From JBMORO01 sp049322295 (lineage in GTDB: Bacteria > Patescibacteriota > Minisyncoccia > RBG-13-40-8-A): a stretch of DNA of 9,468 nucleotides. The stretch covers positions 1 through 9,468 of the forward strand of contig JBMORO010000041.1 in the NCBI GenBank assembly GCA_049322295.1. The letters run 5' to 3'. Both the position numbers and the translations under genes were made by a program. The stretch's first letter is position 1. Each line of letters opens with the position of its first letter. Below are positions 1-5,004 of this stretch, piece by piece. Below the pieces are notes generated by a model. It worked only from the letters and a program-made list of their open reading frames with translations. It was not told the DNA's origin and made no database searches.

Positions 1-40
1 CGATTGTAAACTTAATCTCTTTGTTGGTTTTAATTTTCAT
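1..40 (-). CDS. Start of an unidentified early-operon gene (partial, 3' end outside window)
   Basis: An ATG at 40 opens a reading frame that runs off the left edge of the window; the 13 visible residues are MKIKTNKEIKFTI. Its ATGA overlaps the stop codon of the 151-aa gene upstream by 4 nt, the usual sign of translational coupling in a phage operon, and a weak GGAAA lies upstream as ribosome binding site. Too little is visible to suggest a function. It shows that the leftward early operon continues beyond the window. Confidence 0.5.
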   Translation of the reverse strand, partial: MKIKTNKEIKFTI

Positions 41-492
41 TTATTCATTTCCAAAAGTGGAACGCTACTTTTTCCTAAAAGGATTTGAGCATTTATCGGG
101 TCCCTCACAATTTGCTCAACAGTTTTAGTTTCACCAGAAGGAAGAGTCAAAATTAGATGAGCTAAAAATTCAGTCCCGAATTCAGTCAATCCAGAATTCA
201 CTGCCTCAAATTTTGCCTTCAAATGATTTAATAAAACTCTAAAAAGTCGTTGCTGTTCTTGTTCTATTTTTTCTGGTCTGATTATGTCGGGAGGAATTTT
301 GACTTCAATCGAAACACCAACAGTTTCGTCTTTTTCCGAATTGGGAATAGAATAATTAAATTCCACTTTTATAAATTTTTCAGTATGAGTAAAGCGACTT
401 TGAGTAATTCCATTCCTTCGGAAAAGTTTATTGATATCATCTTGGCTTCTAAAGATTGAAATTTGAGTATTTTGATAAGCTCGATAACTCAT
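37..492 (-). CDS. Conserved-looking hypothetical phage protein, 151 aa
   Basis: I do not recognise this family. The protein has no signal peptide or membrane segment. It has alternating beta-like segments in the first half (around FIKVEFNYSI and VGVSIEVKIP), then a charged helix near residues 76-98 (EKIEQEQQRLFRVLLNHLKA), then a second beta-like part ending in LILTLPSGETKTVEQI. It is soluble and probably has a mixed alpha/beta fold. It sits last but one in the visible early operon, after the zinc-ribbon protein, and overlaps the next gene by 4 nt (ATGA). The start at 492 is preceded by GTGGAGCG at a workable distance. Position in the operon suggests a DNA-metabolism accessory role, but nothing in the sequence proves it. 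Confidence 0.75.
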   Translation of the reverse strand: MSYRAYQNTQISIFRSQDDINKLFRRNGITQSRFTHTEKFIKVEFNYSIPNSEKDETVGVSIEVKIPPDIIRPEKIEQEQQRLFRVLLNHLKAKFEAVNSGLTEFGTEFLAHLILTLPSGETKTVEQIVRDPINAQILLGKSSVPLLEMNK

Positions 493-548
493 TTTCGCTC
501 CACTTCCAATATTGGATAAATTTGCATTGCGTAGAATTTATTTTTCTT

Positions 549-680
549 TTAGTCAATTGGTTCAACAAAAAGTTTAAATTTCTTTTTACAAATTGAACAT
601 TTTTTTATTTCCATAACAGTATCAAACCTAATTGTAGTTTGACAATTACAAACCATTAAGTAAAATTTTGGACTTTTCAT
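549..680 (-). CDS. Zinc-ribbon-like microprotein, 43 aa
   Basis: This short gene starts with ATG at 680 and is preceded by AGGAGAGG at good spacing, the same ribosome binding site as the replication gene just upstream, 24 nt away. The product has two cysteine pairs, C11-x-C13 and C28-x2-C31 (CSICKKKF), separated by 14 residues. That is the layout of a small zinc ribbon, although the first pair has one residue between the cysteines instead of the more usual two. The remainder is basic and hydrophobic. Such microproteins are common in phage early regions and may bind nucleic acid or a host protein; no specific role can be given. The shared Shine-Dalgarno sequence, the cysteine pattern and operon packing argue that it is a real gene. 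Confidence 0.65.
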   Translation of the reverse strand: MKSPKFYLMVCNCQTTIRFDTVMEIKKCSICKKKFKLFVEPID

Positions 681-704
681 TTTCCCTCTCCTAAAAATTT
701 TTCT

Positions 705-1556
705 TTATGTTCCTGCAAATTTTTGGGGATTATTAAGTCGGTATATCCAAACTCCTACAGGACTTTTTCTCCATTGTTTTTCTAATTCTTCTCTATGGTC
801 TTTATCTGGTTGGGTCTCTAAACTGTAAATACATCTTTTAAAATGCTCGTGGGACATTTTGGCTAAGCGGGGCACCCATTCTTTTTCAAAACAACTTCTC
901 AATTTTTCTATTGCAAATTTATGTAATTTGACATCCACCATCCCATCCTTAGTAGCCATAAAAAAAGCAGACCATTGGATTAGTTTCCAGATTAAATCTT
1001 TGTCCGGATTAGTCTCTTTTTCAAAATTTTTAACAATCGGCTGGACTAACTTTTTTATTCTTTCTCTTTGTTCTTTAGGGGATAGGGAAATTTTTTCCTC
1101 TTTTTTTAAAATTGGCGAAGCGCCAATTTTATTTAATTTATCTTCTTTTAACTTCTCTTCTATTAACTTAACTTCAGGGAGAGTATTCGGTGAGGATTCG
1201 GTGAGTAGTTGGGGAATATTCGGTGAGCCATCATAACAGGGATATTTTTGCTTAGATGGTCTTTCAATTTTTTGATGCTCTTTCATTGTGGGAATATAGA
1301 TATATTTACTTCCATTACTTTCAAAAAGAATATAATGTTTACTTTCTATCAATTCATTTATTAGTTTTATCATATCAAGTCTTTTCTCATAAGGAAAAAG
1401 CTGAACTTTAATCCACCCAGGACGACAAGGAAAAGTAAAAACATTATCATCTGCAATAGTCCAAGACCCAATATAAAGCAATCTTGCGTGTGGCGATAAT
1501 TTTGCTAATTCCTCATCTAAAAAAAAATTAGGGTCAATCATTCTTTTCCGAGCCAA
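705..1556 (-). CDS. Phage replication initiator / replisome organizer, winged-helix N-terminus
   Basis: The 283-aa product matches the general layout of phage replication organizers (DnaD/lambda O-like). Residues about 1-105 form a winged helix-turn-helix DNA-binding region (MIDPNFFLDEELAKLSPHAR, then GSKYIYIPTMKEHQKIERPS). Residues about 105-175 are a low-complexity charged linker. Residues about 175-283 are a helical domain that would contact the replicative helicase or its loader. The start is TTG at 1556: AGGAGAGGGG lies 2-4 nt upstream of it, while the ATG five codons later would be too far away. The linker-coding DNA contains ATTCGGTGAG repeats and a palindrome, so the gene may contain the origin its product binds. 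It follows recT in the early operon. N-terminal assignment is fairly sure; the helicase-loading role is inferred from the family. Confidence 0.8.
   Translation of the reverse strand: MARKRMIDPNFFLDEELAKLSPHARLLYIGSWTIADDNVFTFPCRPGWIKVQLFPYEKRLDMIKLINELIESKHYILFESNGSKYIYIPTMKEHQKIERPSKQKYPCYDGSPNIPQLLTESSPNTLPEVKLIEEKLKEDKLNKIGASPILKKEEKISLSPKEQRERIKKLVQPIVKNFEKETNPDKDLIWKLIQWSAFFMATKDGMVDVKLHKFAIEKLRSCFEKEWVPRLAKMSHEHFKRCIYSLETQPDKDHREELEKQWRKSPVGVWIYRLNNPQKFAGT
1107..1131. repeat. Perfect palindrome in an AT-rich stretch of the replication gene
   Basis: Arms TAAAATTGGCG (1107-1117) and CGCCAATTTTA (1121-1131) are perfect inverted repeats around the 3-nt centre AAG. They lie inside the coding sequence, at about residues 142-150 of the initiator, in a stretch (about 1085-1180) that is very AT-rich and strongly purine-biased on the minus strand. 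Two adjoining 15-bp near-repeats (1140-1154 and 1155-1169) encode the pentapeptide-like repeats KLIEE and KLKED. The stretch lies next to the ATTCGGTGAG iterons and could be the DNA-unwinding part of an origin. It could also simply form an mRNA hairpin. Confidence 0.6.
1185..1227. repeat. Iteron-like direct repeats, candidate replication origin
   Basis: Exact copies of ATTCGGTGAG are seen at 1185-1194, 1196-1205 and 1218-1227. A degenerate copy (AGTTGGGGAA, 6 of 10 matching) fills 1207-1216, so four units sit on an exact 11-bp period, about one helical turn. Eleven is not a multiple of three, so the middle exact copy is read in a different codon frame (giving LTES) from the outer two (giving SPN). 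The conservation is therefore at DNA level, not protein level. Position inside the linker of the replication initiator and beside an AT-rich tract resembles the lambda origin inside gene O. Binding by the initiator is inferred. Confidence 0.65.
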
Positions 1557-1611
1557 ATCCCCTCTCCTATTTTTTTAAATAATTTTTACAAGTTGATAAT
1601 TTTCGATTTTC

Positions 1612-1697
1612 TTTTGCCAGAGCCGATATGCGTAGCTATTTGACCTGATGTGGTTATTACTTACAACATCGAGAGTCCACATACCGGCTCGGCAAAG
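1612..1697 (-). other. Long structured hairpin element between recT and the replication gene
   Basis: Two arms, 1612-1630 and 1680-1697, pair over about 18 bp with one bulged base and G-U pairs (TTTGCC with GGCAAA, then GAGCCG with CGGCTC, then TATG with CATA). The 49-nt interior contains further pairing: GACC/GATGT on one side and ACATC/GAGAGTC on the other. This gives a rod with internal loops. It begins 3 nt after the recT stop codon and ends about 40 nt before the ribosome binding site of the replication gene, which fits an untranslated leader or processed RNA. No run of T follows on either strand, so it is not an ordinary terminator. I could not match it to a riboswitch, ribozyme or tRNA. 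It could also act as DNA, for example as a single-strand origin. Confidence 0.55.
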
Positions 1698-1699
1698 AG

Positions 1700-2509
1700 C
1701 TAATATTCCTCTGCGGTTTTTTCCCTAATATCTTCCTCATTTTGAGGGATTAAACCCTTTTCGATATCATAGCAAATTTGCTCATACCATTCTCTTTGAA
1801 TTTCTTTGGTATGTTCTGTGCCATAATGGACTTTGAGCCATTTTTTAATCACCCCATCGCTATATCCCTTGCTTTTCCAAATAGCATAAAGTCGTTTGCG
1901 TTGAGGTTCGGAGATTAAAATTTCGGGTTTTTCTATTTCAACTTCCTCGACTATTTCCCCATCTTTTTTAATCTCTTCCTTTTTTAGATTTTCTGACGCT
2001 TGAGTCTCCGAAATCTCCTCTGGTATATAAGGCATTCCCCCAAGTTCTTCTGAAAATGCCAGTCTAAATCCCTGGGCTATGGCTACTTTTTTGAGCATAA
2101 AATTAGGCATTTTTTTCCAAGAGGAAAATCCCTTATCAAATTCGCTTTTATCCACTTCCCATTTGAATACTTCTGAAAAATCTTTGCGTTTTATTTCAAT
2201 AAACGCTTTATCTTTCTCAATCCAGACTTTCCACCCACCTAATTGACCGGTATGTTCTGCTCTTTTAATGTAACTTTCATAACCAACAACGGTTTGATGT
2301 TTAATTCTACCATCAGCATCTTTAAAGGGGATTAAATGGATTTCTCTTTTAAAAGGATTGAGATTGTAGCTTTTTGCTATCATCAAAAAAAGTCCAATCT
2401 CTTGGTCAGTAGCAGATGGTGCAAGATAACGCTTAACATCTTCTTTGGTTATCTTTACTATGCTTTGTTCGGATTCTACTTTAACCAACTCTTTCTTTTC
2501 CTCACTCAT
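1700..2509 (-). CDS. bet: RecT/Bet-family single-strand annealing recombinase
   Basis: This 269-aa protein belongs to the phage RecT/Bet annealing family, which coats single-stranded DNA and anneals complementary strands during phage recombination and replication in the cytoplasm. Motifs visible in order are LNPFKREIHLIPF (residues 50-62), VGYESYIKRAEHTG (75-88), GGWKVW (91-96) and the core helix MPNFMLKKVAIAQGFRLAF (134-152). A charged linker follows, and the C-terminal part (about 200-260, EPQRKRLYAIWKSKGYSDG onward) is the small helical domain often seen at the end of such proteins. Length is normal for the family. The start at 2509 follows GAGGAGATG and overlaps the end of a 59-aa gene by 8 nt, suggesting coupling. 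No partner exonuclease is visible; one could lie in the gap at 2689-2788 or outside the window. Confidence 0.92.
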   Translation of the reverse strand: MSEEKKELVKVESEQSIVKITKEDVKRYLAPSATDQEIGLFLMIAKSYNLNPFKREIHLIPFKDADGRIKHQTVVGYESYIKRAEHTGQLGGWKVWIEKDKAFIEIKRKDFSEVFKWEVDKSEFDKGFSSWKKMPNFMLKKVAIAQGFRLAFSEELGGMPYIPEEISETQASENLKKEEIKKDGEIVEEVEIEKPEILISEPQRKRLYAIWKSKGYSDGVIKKWLKVHYGTEHTKEIQREWYEQICYDIEKGLIPQNEEDIREKTAEEY

Positions 2510-2681
2510 TTTTCATCTCCTCTCTTTCTTTAGCTTGAATTATCTCCTCTTCCATTTGGGCTTCAAGTAATTGCTCGATTCTTTTTTCCCTCCCTCTTCT
2601 TTTCTTTTTAGCCAAAAGCTGATGCATTTCATCCTCATTTAAATCTTCTAAGCAGTCTGGCTCAAAAATTTCTCTTGACAT
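2502..2681 (-). CDS. Small highly charged coiled-coil protein, 59 aa, coupled to recT
   Basis: An ATG at 2681 opens a 59-aa frame ending in TGA at 2502, overlapping the recT start by 8 nt. The product is very rich in Glu, Lys and Arg. An acidic start (SREIFEPDCLEDLNEDE) is followed by a helix with coiled-coil character (about residues 18-58, including RREKR-like basic and EEEIIQ acidic blocks). A ribosome binding site cannot be checked because the preceding base run goes straight into the 100-N gap, so the real start may lie upstream inside the gap. The tight overlap with recT and the lack of other coding potential make it a likely gene. I do not recognise the family. Confidence 0.55.
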   Translation of the reverse strand: MSREIFEPDCLEDLNEDEMHQLLAKKKRRGREKRIEQLLEAQMEEEIIQAKEREEMKNE

Positions 2682-2688
2682 TTTTTTT

Positions 2689-2788
2689 NNNNNNNNNNNN
2701 NNNNNNNNNNNNNNNNNNNNNNNNNNNNNNNNNNNNNNNNNNNNNNNNNNNNNNNNNNNNNNNNNNNNNNNNNNNNNNNNNNNNNNNN
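2689..2788. other. Assembly gap (100 N)
   Basis: Exactly 100 N, a placeholder of unknown true length. The flanks do not duplicate each other, so sequence is really missing, probably one or more early-operon genes. On the right flank the minus-strand frame reading NLNEGLAGNFYVDDEKGIQS stays open into the gap from about 2852. It looks coding and could start at a GTG at 2826, so an unseen gene may begin here. Confidence 0.95.
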
Positions 2789-2852
2789 TCAGTTAATATG
2801 CTTTGAATCCCTTTTTCATCATCCACATAAAAATTACCCGCCAGCCCTTCAT

Positions 2853-3281
2853 TTAGATTTTTTCCACCTCTTTAAAATCAATTACAAGGGGTCTATTAAA
2901 CTGTAAAATTCCTTTGTAAATAATCCAATCCGTCCCGTCAATACGAACTCCACAAGTTTTTTCGGTGTTATCTTGGACAGTCCAAAAATTTACCTTTACA
3001 TCTGTTTGATTATAAGAAAAAGTGGGAGTATAATTAAATTCCCCAGATATGTTTTCCCATCGTTTGACTTCTTTTCCTGCAATAGTCAAGGAAACATCAC
3101 AAGTCTTCTCTCCTATAACTTTAATATAGATTGGCGGGATTGGAGTTTTGATTTCAGTTTTAGGGAAAATTAACGCCATTGCTTTATCCCCTAAACTGTG
3201 AATTGTATTGTTTCTCATTCCTATTGAGAAAACAAAAAATCCCACAAGCAAAGTCAAAAGGATTATACCCCAAGTTTTCAT
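2853..3281 (-). CDS. Membrane-anchored exported protein of unknown function, 142 aa
   Basis: Residues 4-22 (WGIILLTLLVGFFVFSIGM) form one strong hydrophobic segment after a single N-terminal lysine: a signal anchor or uncleaved signal peptide. The rest would lie outside the membrane. It is beta-strand rich (IYIKVIGEKT, VSLTIAGKEV, VKVNFWTVQD) with two cysteines, C61 and C110, both in the local context EKTC-x-V, which could form a disulfide. I do not recognise the family. It has the best ribosome binding site in the window (AAAGGAGGTGA) and lies 20 nt after the coiled-coil gene. A small exported protein in an early operon could be a superinfection-exclusion or other lysogenic-conversion protein, but that is inference from position and topology only. 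Confidence 0.75.
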   Translation of the reverse strand: MKTWGIILLTLLVGFFVFSIGMRNNTIHSLGDKAMALIFPKTEIKTPIPPIYIKVIGEKTCDVSLTIAGKEVKRWENISGEFNYTPTFSYNQTDVKVNFWTVQDNTEKTCGVRIDGTDWIIYKGILQFNRPLVIDFKEVEKI

Positions 3282-3301
3282 TTATCTACTCACCTCCTTT
3301 A

Positions 3302-3502
3302 CTAAAAATGCCCTTTTAAATGTTTTGGGATTACATCCGGATAGTCTCCTTCTTTCGATAAAGCAGAAATCTTTAGTTGCAATCGCAATCTTTCGAGTTC
3401 TGCTTCTGCTTTAGCTTTGTCAATTTTAAGCCGTTCAATTTCATCTTTGAGCGGTTTAATTTGGTCATCATAGACTTTTTGAGTTTCTAAATTAGGATTC
3501 AT
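3302..3502 (-). CDS. Short coiled-coil protein, 66 aa
   Basis: Residues about 12-50 form one long amphipathic helix with heptad-like hydrophobic spacing (IKPLKDEIERLKIDKAKAEA and the following ELERLRLQLKI), a clear coiled coil. The last 15 residues are non-helical and rich in Pro, His and Gly. It probably dimerises or oligomerises. No enzymatic motif is present and the family is unknown to me. The start at 3502 has AGAAAGGA upstream. A 10-bp-stem hairpin (3519-3553) lies just before the ribosome binding site and could affect its translation. It sits between the excisionase-like regulator and the membrane-anchored protein in the early operon. Confidence 0.7.
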   Translation of the reverse strand: MNPNLETQKVYDDQIKPLKDEIERLKIDKAKAEAELERLRLQLKISALSKEGDYPDVIPKHLKGHF

Positions 3503-3638
3503 TTTTTTTCCTTTCTTTAGGGCAGGCGTGAAGACTCAGAAACCGCCTGCCCTGACTCGTTAGGTTTTTGTGGCATTTTACTACGCAGAAATTTTGGCTG
3601 GTAGCAGTCAGCCGAAGGGATTTATTTAAAGCAATCAT
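3492..3638 (-). CDS. Doubtful 48-aa reading frame bridging two early genes
   Basis: An ATG at 3638 overlaps the TGA of the excisionase-like gene (ATGA) and has GCAGGGA upstream, then runs 48 codons to a TAA just inside the 66-aa gene. The product is basic with three cysteines and nearby histidines (FCVVKCHK, then LHACPK). For: coupling-style overlaps at both ends. Against: it runs through two GC-rich hairpins (3519-3553 and 3596-3613), its composition is unlike its neighbours, and the stretch may just be a structured leader. I give it only low weight. Confidence 0.22.
   Translation of the reverse strand: MIALNKSLRLTATSQNFCVVKCHKNLTSQGRRFLSLHACPKERKKNES
3519..3553 (-). repeat. Hairpin upstream of the coiled-coil gene
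   Basis: AGGGCAGGCG (3519-3528) and CGCCTGCCCT (3544-3553) are perfect 10-bp inverted repeats around a 15-nt loop, much more GC-rich than the surroundings. On the minus strand it is followed by AAAGAAAGGA, the ribosome binding site of the 66-aa gene, rather than by a T-run, so it is more likely a translation or mRNA-stability element than a terminator. Confidence 0.6.
3596..3613 (-). repeat. Small hairpin after the excisionase-like gene
   Basis: GGCTG (3596-3600) pairs with CAGCC (3609-3613) around an 8-nt loop. It lies about 20 nt past the stop of the excisionase-like gene, and its GGCTG/CAGCC arms recur in the hairpin at 3870-3885. Possibly an RNA-processing or stability structure; function unknown. 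Confidence 0.35.
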
Positions 3639-3832
3639 TTTTTCCCTGCCATAAATTGATTTAATCTCTCAACTGAAATCCGGTATCTGTTGACCCCCGG
3701 GGGCATATTGGCAAAAAGAAAACCTTTTTTGATTGCCCTCCGGATAGTCTTAGGTGAAAGGTCAGTCCACTCTGCTGCCTCTTTTATTGAAAGAAAATGC
3801 TTGACTTCTTTTTGATTTTGATTATCTTTCAT
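3635..3832 (-). CDS. Excisionase/MerR-type helix-turn-helix protein, 65 aa
   Basis: This is a single-domain DNA-binding protein of the small winged helix-turn-helix type found in excisionases and MerR-like regulators. Residues 13-37 (FLSIKEAAEWTDLSPKTIRR onward) give the helix-turn-helix, and a wing follows with NRYRISVERLNQF (48-60). The length is typical of phage Xis proteins. It lies in the early operon right after the Cro-like gene, opposite in orientation to the integrase, where an excision factor would be made on induction. A role as recombination directionality factor at the attachment site near 6000-6250 is therefore plausible, but a transcription regulator is equally possible. The start at 3832 follows AAAGGGG. 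Confidence 0.8.
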   Translation of the reverse strand: MKDNQNQKEVKHFLSIKEAAEWTDLSPKTIRRAIKKGFLFANMPPGVNRYRISVERLNQFMAGKK

Positions 3833-3869
3833 TTTAGAACCCCTTTCATTTTATTGGACTTTATTTAAC

Positions 3870-3921
3870 CCAGCCCCTCGGCTGGCTTTCCTTGAACCCC
3901 GTTTTAACCAGTCTGTGCTGG
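3870..3921 (-). repeat. Pair of small hairpins between the Cro-like and excisionase-like genes
   Basis: CCAGCC (3870-3875) pairs with GGCTGG (3880-3885) around a 4-nt loop, and CCAG (3908-3911) pairs with CTGG (3918-3921) around 6 nt. The two structures share arm sequence and could also pair alternatively (CCAG of one with CTGG of the other), which would suit an attenuator-like switch. No T-run follows on the minus strand, so simple termination is not supported. Confidence 0.4.
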
Positions 3922-3956
3922 AATAGATTTTTTATTTTTATGAATACCATTTTAAA

Positions 3957-4193
3957 TCAATTTACTTTTTTACTTAAGTTTTCAGAGAAAAAAAAGTTTA
4001 TATCTTTTTCAAAAATTTGTGATAAAATACTGACGGCATTTGCGTCTGGTATAGTGCGTCCCAATTCCCAATTCATTATGGCTTGGTGTGAAATATCAAA
4101 TCCCTTTTCTCTCATTTTAATCATTAAATCAATTAAAGATAATTCTTGTTTTTCTCTTTCATCTCTCAATTTTTCACCATCAAACTTTTTCAT
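3957..4193 (-). CDS. Cro-like XRE-family helix-turn-helix regulator, 78 aa
   Basis: This is a small XRE/Cro-family protein: residues about 18-52 (LSLIDLMIKMREKGFDISHQ, then AIMNWELGRTIPD) hold the helix-turn-helix with the typical NWE-x-GR-x-IP ending, and a short tail follows. It has no cleavage or dimerisation domain, as expected of a Cro-type repressor rather than a CI type. The start is placed at ATG 4193, preceded by GAAAGGAC. An upstream ATG-like extension to 4253 is rejected because it overlaps the consensus promoter at 4225-4253, whose transcript would start near 4218. It is the first gene of the leftward early operon and faces a second HTH gene transcribed rightward, the classic layout of a lysis-lysogeny switch. 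The molecular role is inferred from layout. Confidence 0.85.
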   Translation of the reverse strand: MKKFDGEKLRDEREKQELSLIDLMIKMREKGFDISHQAIMNWELGRTIPDANAVSILSQIFEKDINFFFSENLSKKVN

Positions 4194-4223
4194 TTTTAGT
4201 CCTTTCATTTTCTTTCTCGGCAG

Positions 4224-4314
4224 TAATATAAAGAACTTTACTTTTTTTGTCAAGAAAAATCGTATGCCAATTCAAAAAAAATTTTATATTATTGATTGGT
4301 AAGGTTTTATAAAG
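4224..4314. promoter_or_regulatory. Candidate operator repeats of the divergent switch
   Basis: TAATATAAA at 4224-4232 and its exact reverse complement TTTATATTA at 4283-4291 form a 9-bp inverted repeat across the control region. TATAAAG recurs directly at 4227-4233 and 4308-4314. Inside the promoter spacer, TAAAG-AA-CTTTA (4229-4240) is a small dyad. These are plausible binding sites for the two flanking HTH proteins. The region is so AT-rich that chance matches are possible. Confidence 0.35.
4225..4253 (-). promoter_or_regulatory. Consensus sigma70 promoter of the leftward early operon
   Basis: On the minus strand there is a perfect -35 box TTGACA (4253-4248), a 17-bp spacer and a -10 box TATATT (4230-4225). 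Transcription would start near 4218, about 25 nt before the Cro-like start at 4193. It is the best promoter visible in the window. A small dyad lies within its spacer, so a bound repressor would block it directly. Confidence 0.85.
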
Positions 4315-4342
4315 CTAAAAAATTTTAAAAAAAAGTTAATAA

Positions 4343-5001
4343 ATGAGATTTGGAGAAATTTTACTTGAATTTTTAAGTCAGAAAAATATGACTCAAGACC
4401 AACTTGCAAGAGAATTGGAAGTCTCTTCAACTTTAGTGAATCGTTGGATAAACAAAAAAGATATTGCGCCAAGTATAAATCGATGTCGAGAAATTGCCAA
4501 AATTTTAAAACTTACCAGAGAAGAAGAAAATAAACTTATTGAAGCATCTGTCGAAGAAAGATTACCAGATGAATTCCGATTTCTNNNNNNNNNNNNNNNN
4601 NNNNNNNNNNNNNNNNNNNNNNNNNNNNNNNNNNNNNNNNNNNNNNNNNNNNNNNNNNNNNNNNNNNNNNNNNNNNNNNNNNNNAAGATATTGCGCCAAG
4701 TATAAATCGATGTCGAGAAATTGCCAAAATTTTAAAACTTACCAGAGAAGAAGAAAATAAACTTATTGAAGCATCTGTCGAAGAAAGATTACCAGATGAA
4801 TTCCGATTTCTCTTAGCCGAAAGGGTCGCTGAAGGAACAGGGAAGGCAATTTATGAGGTCACTAAAAGTGGTTTGCTCTGCCCGGAAGAGGTGATAACGG
4901 TTTTTTACTCAAAAGATATTCCGAAGGAAAAAAAGGAAATGGTGAAGGAAATTTGTAAAGACCTTTTAAAACTTTATTTATCAGAAAAAATTCAGAAATA
5001 A
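4343..5001 (+). CDS. XRE-family repressor candidate, 143 aa after removing an assembly duplication
   Basis: The gene is interrupted by a 100-N gap whose two flanks are the same 127 bp (4458-4584 and 4685-4811). Collapsing them joins 4343-4584 to 4812-5001 in frame and gives 143 aa plus TAA. Residues 3-60 are an XRE helix-turn-helix (MTQDQLARELEVSSTLVNRW, then INKKDIAPSINRCREIAKIL). Residues about 75-143 form a mostly helical, charged C-terminal part that I do not recognise; no LexA-type protease motif is visible. It diverges from the Cro-like gene and ends 3 nt before the integrase, so it is the likely lysogeny repressor co-transcribed with the integrase. No clear Shine-Dalgarno precedes the ATG, consistent with weak or leaderless expression. 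Confidence 0.8.
4458..4811. other. Assembly artefact: 127-bp overlap duplicated around a 100-N gap
   Basis: 4458-4584 and 4685-4811 are identical over 127 bp and are separated by exactly 100 N (4585-4684). This is what two contigs with overlapping ends look like when a scaffolder fails to merge them; 127 is also a common largest k-mer size in de Bruijn assemblers. Merging restores one uninterrupted reading frame. The gap therefore probably holds no missing sequence. Confidence 0.9.
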
Positions 5002-5004
5002 AAA

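Noticed and set aside
859..1236. 125-codon plus-strand frame opposite the replication gene
   Set aside because: It is antisense to a well-supported gene with a winged-helix domain, has low-complexity content and no ribosome binding site.
1612..1697. Reading the long hairpin as a terminator, hammerhead or tRNA
   Set aside because: No T-run follows on either strand. A CTGATG string occurs, but the GAAA partner and stem order of a hammerhead are absent. There is no D-loop/T-loop pattern.
2793..2852. 19-codon minus-strand frame starting right after the exported-protein stop
   Set aside because: It is very short, ends in the middle of a better-looking alternative frame and has no recognisable features.
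3868..3946. 29-codon minus-strand leader-peptide-like frame between the Cro-like and excisionase-like genes
   Set aside because: No ribosome binding site is visible and the frame runs through the hairpins; nothing suggests a regulated leader peptide.
4194..4253. 20-residue N-terminal extension of the Cro-like protein
   Set aside because: It lies within and just after the consensus promoter, upstream or at the edge of the expected transcript start; the ATG at 4193 has its own GAAAGGA.
3892..4302. 136-codon plus-strand frame opposite the Cro-like gene
   Set aside because: It is antisense to an XRE-family gene and its promoter, and is rich in Phe, Ser and Lys as expected from the reverse strand of AT-rich coding DNA.
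4458..4811. Genuine tandem duplication within the repressor gene
   Set aside because: Identity is perfect, the copies lie exactly at contig ends on either side of a 100-N placeholder, and collapsing them restores the frame.
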